From NCBI GenBank assembly GCA_037962975.1, contig CM075674.1, forward strand, positions 87,126,501 to 87,190,500: DNA of 64,000 nucleotides. Reading direction: 5' to 3'. The first letter of the stretch is position 1, and each line of letters opens with the position of its first letter. Positions 36,101 to 46,104 of the stretch are shown here, one piece after another. The DNA is from Clitoria ternatea (Eukaryota > Streptophyta > Magnoliopsida > Fabales > Fabaceae). The notes beneath the pieces were generated by a model, which was not told where the DNA came from, did no database searches, and worked only from the letters and a program-made list of their open reading frames with translations. The translations under genes and the position numbers were made by a program.

Positions 36101-36188
36101 TAAATCACAATTAAACAGGTATAAGTATTAATAAAATCATATATAATTAATAGTGGATGTAATTAAACAGGTATTATTGTATGGAATT

Positions 36189-39033
36189 TCATACCTTATC
36201 CTCCGATATAATTTTAACTAGTCTTCTGGGCCACAAGATGAAGTGCTTAAAGGCTTCCCCCACTGTACATACTTCATCTGTGGGAATAGGTAATGCAACA
36301 TCTGCTTCCTCAATTTTATCAATAGATTCAGCCACTATCATGACACCACTATTTTGCACCCGACTATTGTCATCCTGAGACTTGGTGTAGAAGGTGTAAT
36401 GATTAATGTAATAACCACTCCAACATACAACATCAAAGTTAGGACCGCTTGCTAGCCATTTCAATGTCTCTGAGGCAGTGTCATCATTCACCACTTGTCC
36501 TCTGAACCAATTAAGGAAAGTTTTATTATGCTCATTCACCAACCATTTTTCAGTCATGCGAGGGTTTTTTGCCTTGATAATATTCTTGTGCCTAGATATG
36601 TATGGTAAAACCTCATCAGTGTTGTTCAAGATGTACAAATGTGCTTGTAGGACCTCTTCACGTGGCTTACTCTTAACAGAGAAACCCCGAATGTCATTTC
36701 CTGTACTTCTTTCTCTGAAGCGAGGCTTTGGTATTCCAATTGAGTCCACACCTGACAAATAATCAGTACGAAATTCAATAGCTTCTTCTGCAATATATCT
36801 TTCAACAATAGAAGCTTCTGGACGATACTGATTCTTCACATACCCCTTTAAAATTTTCATGTATCGCTCAATTGGGTACATTCATCTCAAATAAACTAGG
36901 CCACAAATACTAATCTCCCTGACTAGATGAACAATTAAGTGCACCATGATGTCAAAAAAAGAAGGTGGAAAATACATCTCCAATTGGCACAATATAACCA
37001 CTACATCATTTTGTAACTCAACCAATTTCCCAGGGTCAATCACTTTACTACATATAGCATTGAAGAAAAAACATAACTTGGTTATGGTCACTCTGACATT
37101 TTTGGGCAAAATGTCACAAATAGTCACTGGTAATAATTGTTGCATTAACATATGGCAATCATGAGATTTTAAACCAATTAATTTGAGGTCTTTCATTAAA
37201 ACAAGTTTTTTGATATTTTATGAATAACCTTGTGGAACTTTTACGCCATGCAGACATTGACACAAACTTTTTCTCTCATTCTTTGACAATGTATGACAAG
37301 CTGGAGGCAAGTAATTCCGCTGACCTATAATTACTTGAGCCAAGGAATCCCGTATACCCATGTCAACCATATCTCGACGAGAAGTCACCCCATCCTTTGT
37401 CTTTCCTGGGATATTAAGGAGTGTTTCAATAACACTATCACATACATTTTTCTCCATATGCATCACATCAATACAATGCCTTACATCAAGAGAAGGCCAA
37501 TAAGGGAGGTCAAAAAAGATAGATATTTTCTTCCATACGTTTTTGTCTGTAGCCTGACGCTTTTGCTTCTTTCCCAAGACAACATTGATGTCTTTTACCT
37601 TTTCATAAACCTCATCTCCTGTCAATGCCACAGGAGCAATCTCATTCTCTTGAGATCCATGAAAAGCTTTCTTTAATTTACGATATGGGTGATCATGTCT
37701 GAGAAATCTCCTATGCCCAAGGTAAACTGTTTTCTTTCCATGATACATTTAATGGTAACATGTTCCTACTTCACATATAGGACATGCCTTATGTCCTTTA
37801 ACACTATACCCGGATAAGTTACCATATGCTGGGAAGTAAGATCATGGCACGTAACTTGAAATATTCACAGGTGTACGCATCATAGACATCTATGCCTTCC
37901 TCCCACAACATTGTCAAGTCTTCAATCAACGCCCTTAAATATACATCTATGTCATTCCCCGGTTGTTTAGGGCCCGAAATAATCATAGACAACATGATGT
38001 ATTTTAGTTTCATGCATAGTTGAGGGGATAGATTATAGACAACCAACATAACAGGCCATGAACTGTGTATACTACTTAGGCTACTGTAAGGATTCATTCC
38101 ATCTGTAGCAAGTCCAAGCCGGAGATTTCTGGGTTCATTGCCAAAAACAGGAAATAATTGATTAATTTTCTTCCATTGTAAAGAATCTGCTGGATGACGA
38201 AGTTTTCCATCTACTTTTCTTTCTTCAACATGCCACCTAAGACTCTTTGCATCATTCTTGTTGGCAAACAATCGCCTAAACCTTGGAATTATAGGTAAAT
38301 ACCACAAAACTTTTGCAGGAGGATTTTTGGTACTCACATCATCACTAGATTCACCATTTTTCACCTTATATCATGATTCACCACATACAGGACACTCATT
38401 TAGCTTTTCATACTCTCTTTTATATAAGATGCAGTCATTCGGGCATGCATGTATTTTTTTATACTTCATACCCATAGGACATATAACCTTCTTCGCTTCA
38501 TAGGTACGATTAGGTAATGTATTCCCTTCTGGAAGTATTTCCTGTTGCAATAACCCAAGTAATTCTGTGAAACTTTTATCAGTCCATCCATTCTTTGCCT
38601 TTAGATTAACTAGTGTTAACACTGCTTCCAATCGTTTTAGTTTACACCCTGGATACAAAGGCAAATCCGCATCCTGAGTCCAATCATCATACACATGTGC
38701 TCTTTCAAAATACTTGCGTCCAATGTCACGTATCATGTCTTCCAACCCATTGTTCATTCCTTCATTAACTTCTTCTGTTTCAGACACACTCGGTATCAAC
38801 ATTAATTCCCTATGCCATGTCCATATTGTATAATTCTTACAAAACCCATGACATATAACATGATCTCTAATTTCCTCAATAGTTAACCGTTTTACATTTA
38901 AACATTTCACACATGGACAATAAAATCTCCTATTATTATTCGGAACATTTCTCTGAGCAAATTCCAAAAAAGCTTTCACCCCAACTGCATACTCATTACT
39001 TGTCCGTCTAGTATTAATCCAACTTCGATCCAT
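36189..39033 (-). pseudogene. TNP2-type CACTA transposase, broken
   Basis: The minus-strand reading starts at 39033 with MDRSWINTRRTSNEYAVGVK, the transposase-associated domain with a CPCVKC-type Cys motif. The zinc-like CPVCGES follows near 38380, then the Transposase_21 (TNP2) core: KVLWYLPIIPRFRRLF, TDGMNPYSS, GKKTVYLGHRRFL and CIDVMHMEKNVCDSVI. After it come the DUF4218-like part (LKSHDCHMLMQQLLP, YPIERYMKILKGYVKN) and a C-terminal segment ending at 36189. It is interrupted by an in-frame TGA at 38371, a frameshift near 37830, TAA at 37749, TAA at 37218 and TGA at 36882. The first and last look like C-to-T or G-to-A changes of Arg and Trp codons. Between stops the text is well preserved, suggesting fairly recent inactivation. 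Confidence 0.9.
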
Positions 39034-39179
39034 TGGTGCAAATGTTCTAACATCAACAACAAAACATCAATGGACATTAATACCACGATGTATCAAGGTA
39101 TGAATTATGAAACATAATGTTCTTACTTGACATAAAGCACCCATAATACATAAAGCACTATGAAATTATCATTACACTA

Positions 39180-39560
39180 CATTAAGTTAAACAACACTAC
39201 ATAATGCATAAAGCACCCATTTTCAATACAAACATACCTACATTAATCATTTACATGTGAAAAATGAGAACCATACACACCATTTTTAACACAAACATAG
39301 ACAATTTCATATTCAAGTTCTCTAAGGCATTTTAACAAACATGTTCAAGGAAAAAATTAATGGCACAAAAGCTTATTATCTAATATACTTACACTCATAT
39401 GCATTACCCTACATTAAGTTAAACAACACTACATAATGCATAAAGCACCCATTTTCAATACAAACATACCTACATTAAGCATTTACATATGAAAAATGAT
39501 AACCATACACACCATATTTTCAACACAAACATACTTAATTTTCAACACAAACATAATTTT
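39180..39560. repeat. Direct duplication of about 230 bp upstream of TNP2
   Basis: AACAACACTACATAATGCAT followed by AAAGCACCCATTTTCAATAC occurs at about 39190 and 39421, each followed by ATTTACAT(A/G)TGAAAAATGA. The unit includes further AACACAAACATA steps. It lies in the 5' region of the transposase gene. Confidence 0.8.
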
Positions 39561-39883
39561 CAACACAAATATACTTAATTTCATTTTCAAGTTCTCTAAG
39601 GCATTTTAACAAACATGTTCAAGGCAAATTTAATTAGTGGTTCACTTTAACAATACACACATACCATGTCTAATGCAAAAACCCATATTCAATACAAAAA
39701 GTAATAATTTCAACACAACTCAAGTTCTTTTGGGTATTTTAACAAACATGTTATAGGCAAAGATTAATGGTCTACTTCAACTATGCACACATACACATAT
39801 TGAATACCAAAGCTCAATTTCAACATAAAAAGAGTCAAACCAAACACATGAAGAAGATGAGGAAAGAAAAAGCTTACAAAAAG

Positions 39884-40265
39884 AAAGTTCAAGATGGAGT
39901 TGGAGAAGCTTCACACAAGTTGGAGAAGCTTGATGTCGGAGAAGACAATGAGCACCACGAAGTCACCGATTAGCAATATGGAAAGCTGCCCAATGTCATT
40001 GCACAAACGTTATTGAAAGATAAAGAGCACAAGGAACAAACAAAGCATAAAACTTCTCTGTCGTAATGTACACACTTATGTGCAAAGGAAGTTCAAGATG
40101 GAGTTGGAGAAGCTTTACACAAGTTAGAGAAGACAATGAGCACCACAAAGTCACTGATTAGCAAGATGGAGAGCTGCCCAATGCCATTGCGCAAACGTAT
40201 TGAGAGATAAAGAGCACAAGAGGAAGAAACAGAACACAAAACTTAACTCTCGTAATACCCACTGA
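39884..40265. repeat. Direct duplication of about 200 bp near the CACTA right end
   Basis: GAAGTTCAAGATGGAGTTGG begins at about 39882 and again at 40088, followed in both copies by ACAATGAGCACCAC(G/A)AAGTCAC and GAGCACAA. Divergence is modest. This is between the transposase start and the right subterminal hairpins and may be promoter or leader sequence. Confidence 0.8.
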
Positions 40266-40289
40266 CGTGCAAAAATGAAAATAAGGTCA

Positions 40290-41105
40290 CATTCCACATT
40301 GGTTTTTAGAAAAACCGATGTGGCAACTAAACAATTCCCTGATTACTTAACGCGCAACGCGAAAATGAACACCTTCCACATCGGTTTTGCAAATAACCGA
40401 TGTGGTACACTTGAGGCCTGATGCTTTTAATTTTTTTAGAAAAGATCCTCCACATCAGTTTTGCAAATAACTGATGTGGCAATGCGAAAAATTGAGGCCT
40501 GACGTTTTTAATATTTTTTGAAAATATCTTCCACATCGGTTTTGCAAATAACCGATGTGGTATACGCGGAAACATTCTGATATTTACAAATAACTTAGAT
40601 ATTCATGTTTTTAATTTTTATCTTCCACATCGGTTTTCCAAATAACCGATGTGGTATTACGGTGCTGCTACTTAAATAACAGATATACACGCTTTTAATT
40701 TTTTTTAGAAAAGATCTTCCACATCGGTTTTGCAAATAACCGATGTGGTACTATTCAACGATAGAATTAAAAATTTAGATCTGATGCTATTTACAAATAA
40801 AAACCGATGTTACTATTTAAATTTTAAAAAACGAAAATCTACATTTTATTTCCCAATTTCCACACCGGTTTCTTAAAAAGCGTGGTCTAATATTCTTATG
40901 AAAAATTTTCTATAATTTTAAAATTGCCACCGCGTTAATATGTAACATCGGTTTTATAAAACCGATGTGATACCCTATTTTCCACATCGGTTTTCTATAA
41001 AAACCGATGTGAAAAGTTTTCCTATGTTTTGTTTATTTACAAAAATGCCACCGTGTTTATATTTCACATTGATTTTTTGTTAAACCGTGATGAACTATAC
41101 GATGT
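40290..41105. repeat. Right subterminal hairpin repeats of the CACTA element
   Basis: CCACATCGGTTTTGCAAATAACCGATGTGG and close variants occur about seven times, several within a repeated unit of roughly 90-100 bases that includes TTTTTAATTTTTTTAGAAAAGATCTT. Each copy can form a 10-12 bp stem. Confidence 0.9.
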
Positions 41106-41131
41106 GAAATGATACTTTTCTACTAGTGATT

Positions 41132-43259
41132 TTAGGCCAAACGACCAACTTCTAGCCTACCAAATTCGCCCCTTTCAAGTCTGATTGTCACGAAACTTCA
41201 CAGGCCATATGTTTTCCCTATTCCGAAACTGTTAGCACTGTCCATTCACCAAAATTCCATCATATGTGAAAGTTATGCGTAAAATGTAGTTTAACCCAAT
41301 TATGTACAAAACCTTTGCACCAAACAACCTAAATGGGCACCAAATGGCCCAAAGCCTATATACGCAGTTCCTAAATGACCTAAGAAACCTATTGGTCCCT
41401 TCCAGGGGCCCCAATACCCGACAGATCGTAAAATCACCTATTTAGTTCCTTAATTTCACATGAAATGCTTGTTTCTACTATATGCTATAAACCATCAAAT
41501 TCACCAATCAATTCACAACTACATTACACAACAAGTATATCATTCATACACGCAAACAGAACTTGCCCATATTAGTCTTAACATATAAAACTTTGGCTTC
41601 ATGCCAACACATATTAATCCCATGAAAATCAACACTTCTAACATTAACCTTATCACATTATCCATGCTAATCATCATCATTCATCAATATTCAACATCAT
41701 CATCATATCATTAATTCACAAACATCGAGTTGACTAAGATGCATAAAACTCACTACCAAACAATTTAATATCAACGCCAAATATCAATAGGCTACAGAAG
41801 ACATAATACATTGTTACACACAATAAACACAAACCACATATATGCATATCGTACACTCATTATTACATAATTTCCTTACTCATTGGCATCAATCCTCCGC
41901 TTGGTGCATCTTCGGGGCATTGGCATCCTCCCTGTCACTGGTCACTAATTTAAATGAACAACAACAAAGGTGAGTGTTTGGCATATCGTAATTAATGTAG
42001 AATGGAAATATAAAGAAACCTAATTATCTAATAACTTATTATTACCTTACGGGTTTCATTACATTTATACTTATAATTAAATTCATTTCCTCAAGTTCTT
42101 GGTAATTTGTGGTGCTCCTATGCCTCAATTCAATCTCAAGGGAACATAATTCATATATATTGCATCCCTCGCATATCCATGCTCACATCAAATCACATAC
42201 CGCAATTCATTGAAATCATCATAAACATACATCAAGATCCAACATCATTCAATCATTAAATTCATCGTAAACATCATAATATCCATTTGCCATTTATCAT
42301 ACAACATACATCAAGATCATATTACATGTGCACAACTGATTCACAAATATATCAGACTCCTAGTATCCAAATACTAAAGGATCGGCCTTCACCTGGAGGG
42401 TCCAACTTTACACCCCGTGAACCCGACTTGGTTCACCGAGCCCGACTTGGCTCCCTACCTCAACCACTGGGTCCGACTTGATCACTGGGTAGCTCAACTG
42501 GGTATAAAAACCATAGGAGCCAGAAACGAGGGGTACATCATACCGTTGGCCGTCTCATACTACATAATCACATACAACATCATATTATCATGACATATAC
42601 ATCATCAAATTCGCTTATATCTATCAGAAAATGACATTCAATAATTCCACATGGTGGCCACATAGACCCAGCCCACACATGCCATGTCACAATACTTCCA
42701 TAATCACCATTTCATTATTCTCATCAAGTTATGCTTGATTAAAATAACATATATCACACTACACAATATTAATATTCATTTCAACTTGTATTTAACAAAA
42801 CACCACTCATGCATATAATTCATATACTCATTTCTTTACTTTCTATCACATATTTAATCAAATTAACATACTTCCTGAAACACTTAACTATTCAGTTATG
42901 CATACACACGTATAGATATAATGATATAAATATTTCCTAATTACTCTACAACTTCCTAACAACTCCCAATTATTTTATAAATTCCCCGAGATTAATATTC
43001 AAACCAATTCTAATTAATCATAACTCGAACACCCCCTTACCTCAATTCCAAGCTTCAATAATTTATTCTTGGTGTCGGTTACGTCCTCTGGTCACTTGAT
43101 TCACCACCCCTCTTTCGAATTCGACATGATGCTCGTTCCGGCACCTTAGCTTCCAATCACCCAAAACCACCAAAAATCAAAGCTTCTACCAACGTTGGAC
43201 CAGAATTACAGAGAAGGAAGAAAATGAGAAAAGGAAGAAGTGTTTTTGTTCTGTTTTGC
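41132..43259 (-). other. Outer solo LTR, downstream (R-U5) part
   Basis: This noncoding segment belongs to the solo LTR ending at 43520. The minus strand shows the leader, the donor-like GAGGTAAGGGGGT (43031-43043) and a CCCAGT...GTCGGACCCAG block (42400-42520) of the kind seen in gypsy LTRs. No gene is seen. Confidence 0.5.
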
Positions 43260-43525
43260 ATGTCTCGATTTAAAACAGGTCGCGACGCTAATGCTACGCG
43301 TCAGGTCATTAATTCTCACCTGATGCTACGCGCCACAGCTACGCGCCACAGCCACGCTACGCATCAAGTCCCCTGATGCCATTTCCTTAAAAATCCATTT
43401 TTAAACCCAAAAATTCACTTCATACTTCTTTAATTACACCATAACCCTTAATTATCGCTATTTTAAGCCTTAATACAAATTTATTTATTTATCATGTATT
43501 AAAACATCAGGGATGTTACAGTACT

Positions 43526-43810
43526 ACTTTTAAGAGGTTAAATCAATATTTTGACTATTTAAAATACGTGTGATCAATTTGAGGTAATCGTCTTACCGCA
43601 GAAGGTGTGTGGTGCTAATACCTTCCCTATTTGTATTTCGACCCCTGAACTTAAAATCTTTTCTTTTCTAAATAACTAGTGTCTTAACAGAAGATTTTCC
43701 TGATATTTTCCTTTAAATAAATATTGGTGGCGACTCCTCTCAATTTTTTTCTTTCATTTGGTCGGCCTCCCGTCGCAACCCCAGTCATGATAGAGGGTTT
43801 TTTTCGCTCA
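43526..43810 (+). mobile_element. Right part of the outer Tat/Ogre-like LTR
   Basis: It resumes after the nested solo LTR and contains GTGTGTGGTGCTAATACCTTCC and ATTGGTGGCGACTCCTC, wording typical of the 3' part of plant Tat-lineage LTRs. Right border about 43800, not fixed. Confidence 0.45.
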
Positions 43811-44158
43811 TAACCGTCATATACAATAGAGTAAAACAAACAAAAAATCACAAACACACACACACAGTATTTTCCAATGTCTAGAATATCATATCAGACC
43901 GATGTTTCAATTGAAAAATCAATGAACCAGTCAACTAACTAGTTTGAGTGAGACAGAAAACCAAGACGGCTAAACTACTTAAAAATTAATCAAATCAGTC
44001 TTGAATGGGTCAAAATCGATCAAACTTAGTAAAAATTGATTCTAGTAAATTGAATGAAACTAGTCAAATATTAACAAAATATTTTTCTTTAAAATTTAAT
44101 ATTTAAACTATTATTATAATAAATAAAATTTATATATGAAATGTATGTATGAATTATA

Positions 44159-44447
44159 CTGCTCTCTTCGGTCCTTATTATAAGTGAAAAAGATTAATTT
44201 CATACTTATTAAAAAAGTTAACTATAAAAGATGTTATTTACGTTAATGTTATGAAATATTTGATGTATTTGTCTAAAGTGTGCGTTTAATCTCATTTATT
44301 GTATAAAGAAATTAGTTGTCTTAAATGTATTCAAGAATAATATATTTAGTATATAAGCATTTACTGGTATTGAAAAAGATATTTTATTTATATTTGAGAC
44401 CAAAAATGTTTCTCAAAATTTTCTTATAACTAAGACTATAAGAAGTA
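44159..44447. mobile_element. Probable Stowaway-like MITE
   Basis: The left side CTGCTCTCTTCGGTCCTTATTATAAG resembles the CTCCCTCCGTCC ends of Stowaway elements. The right side read inward (TACTTCTTATAGTCTTAGTTATAAG) is a degraded inverse. TA dinucleotides flank both ends. About 290 bp, AT-rich, noncoding. Terminal repeats are quite diverged. Confidence 0.45.
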
Positions 44448-45830
44448 TTATTAATTATTTTTATAATTTTTTAATCTTATAAAATTCACGTGTAATATAA
44501 TCATTTATGTTAGCTTAAAGTTATTTTTACCACAATGTTGTTTATAGTTTTATATCAATTTATCATATAATATTAATTATATTTAATTATCACCGGTCCA
44601 ACCTAATCAACTATTATTGTATTATTAAATCTTAAACTAGTGTCTTTATTGATTTAATTACTAGATGATCTAGTTTTATAAACATCGATATTTTCCTTCA
44701 TTTTATAAACAAACAAATTTATGTTTATTTTTGTATTTATAATAGTACATATTTGTTTCTATTTAATTGTCATGGGAGAAGATGAATTTTGATTTTTTTT
44801 TAATCTGCTCATATGTAGAACCTAAGATAAGATAATATTGAATATTACCCACCAGAAGGAAATAAAAAAGAGAAAAGTAAGAAAGAGGCTAATTAAATAA
44901 GTGAGAGATAAATCAAGTTTTTTATTGAATAATTATTATATAATGAATAGATCATTGATAAATAGAATCAAAGATGTTATTATTCATGAATGTTAATTTG
45001 TAAACCCTCAACTGTGTCATACTGTGGTTATTCATTTCACAAGTTTGTTTTTTTATAATTTTTTCTTTCTGTCTGGCATGAAGTCATGAACGGATCACTT
45101 TCACTGATGACATTTAATTATTACTCATCTCTATTTTACTTCTCTACTATTTTTACACAAAAAAAAAAAGCATGTATGTTTGACTTTCCCCTGTGAAGAC
45201 CATACATGTGTGGCTTCAAAGTTCAAAGTGGGTATCCAACTGAATGCTCCTGGCACATGTTCCATGTCACCCATCCAATTTCCTTGTTTGAAGAAACAGG
45301 ATATAGTATTAATTGTATACTCCTACTTCAGGGCAGAAAATGTAGATCCAAAAAAATATCCTGCAGTGATGAAATTCATCTCATCTTGCTGGCAACGGCT
45401 ACAGCAACAGCATCTACCTGTCTACTATACCAATTTTCAACTCCTGTACAGTATTTAAGATTCTAAAATGCATGCTCATCACCCCCACCCCCCCTACTTG
45501 CTGCTCTAACTTTGCACAATACATTCATTGAACCAAGATTGAGCAACAGAAGAAAAAGTTTTATCCTTTTAGTGTAACAAAAGTTTAATTATTCTTAATT
45601 ACATCTAATATTAACTATTATTTGTTGTGTTAATTTAAAAATACTAAAGTACTTAAGGGTTTAAGATTGAGCACTGCTATTTTTCTTCCGTTTAAGACAA
45701 GAAAATCCATGCTAATTAATTAAACTTTGTGTGACTTTGTTAATTAGAAAAACAAAAACCTTAAAAGGAGATAAAAGAAAGAAAAAGGGGAGCATTCCAT
45801 TCCATGAAGGTGCCAACTGCACGCAGACGA
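44448..45830. other. Upstream intergenic region of the transporter gene
   Basis: AT-rich sequence without a supported gene. Overlapping frames at 45180-45466 contain no known domain. A poly-C stretch (ACCCCCACCCCCCC) lies near 45481-45495. Confidence 0.5.
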
Positions 45831-45831
45831 T

Positions 45832-45876
45832 TGACACGTAGCAATCCGAAATTGGTAGTTGCACTTTGACGTGGCA
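45832..45876 (+). promoter_or_regulatory. Two ACGT-core (ABRE-like) elements
   Basis: GACACGTAG (ACGT core 45836-45839) and GACGTGGCAG (ACGTGGC at 45869-45875) lie 33 bases apart, just upstream of the TATA-like box. ACGTGGC is the core of abscisic-acid response elements bound by bZIP factors of the ABF/AREB family. Such a pair fits the known ABA-induction of Arabidopsis ABCG25, but function here is inference. Confidence 0.55.
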
Positions 45877-45898
45877 GTGCCATGGGTTCTGATCCTTC

Positions 45899-45907
45899 CA
45901 TAAATAC
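45899..45907 (+). promoter_or_regulatory. TATA-like box of the ABCG25-like gene
   Basis: CCATAAATACCC about 200 bases before the start codon is the best TATA candidate. Transcription would begin near 45930, giving a leader of about 170 bases rich in C and T. Confidence 0.5.
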
Positions 45908-45979
45908 CCATTGTATTCCTATCCCTTGTTCCCCTCACTTCACATTCATTACTAATCTCTTTCCCTCTCTCTTTTATTT

Positions 45980-46007
45980 CCCATACCATACCATACCATA
46001 CCATACC
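45980..46007 (+). repeat. (CCATA)n pentanucleotide repeat in the 5' leader
   Basis: Five CCATA units and a partial one lie in the predicted 5' untranslated region, about 100 bases before the ATG. Confidence 0.9.
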
Positions 46008-46104
46008 CCTCTTTCCCTCTTTTACAAGTTTCCTAACTCTCCTCTCTTTTTGTCCCCCAAGAAACAAAAACAAACAAAATTCAAGCTATACGAGAAAACT
46101 AATA

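Larger units (their letters stand above)
34246..41128 (-). mobile_element. 6.9-kb CACTA transposon, ATT target duplication
   Basis: The left end TACTAGTGTAAAAAAGG pairs with the right end, read inward on the minus strand as CACTAGTAGAAAAGTATC. The first base of the left end is mutated. ATT flanks both sides (34243-34245, 41129-41131). Both subterminal zones are rich in CACATCGGTTTT...AAACCGATGTG hairpins. The interior encodes, on the minus strand, a broken TNP2 transposase and an Ulp1-like protease region, the coding content expected of an autonomous CACTA of this type. Stops in the transposase indicate that it no longer makes a working enzyme. Confidence 0.92.
30297..43520 (-). mobile_element. 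Solo LTR (gypsy, Tekay/Del-like) holding two nested insertions
   Basis: The right end reads CATCAGGGATGTTACA (to 43520) and the left end TATGACGTCC, which differs from the inverse of the right end (TGTAACATCC) by three transitions. Flanks are GTACC (30292-30296) and GTACT (43521-43525), a 5-bp target duplication with one mismatch. Removing the two nested elements leaves about 2.7 kb with no coding domain. On the minus strand the order is AT-rich U3, a TGATGCGTAGCGTGG word region (43260-43380), a leader, and a GAGGTAAGGGGGT donor-like site (43031-43043). The left border is the weakest part of the call. Confidence 0.6.

Noticed and set aside
37293..37676. 127-codon plus-strand frame
   Set aside because: It is the shadow of the TNP2 transposase frame on the opposite strand.
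45180..45466. Overlapping 86- and 92-codon frames upstream of the transporter gene
   Set aside because: No recognisable domain and both frames are equally open, so neither is supported.
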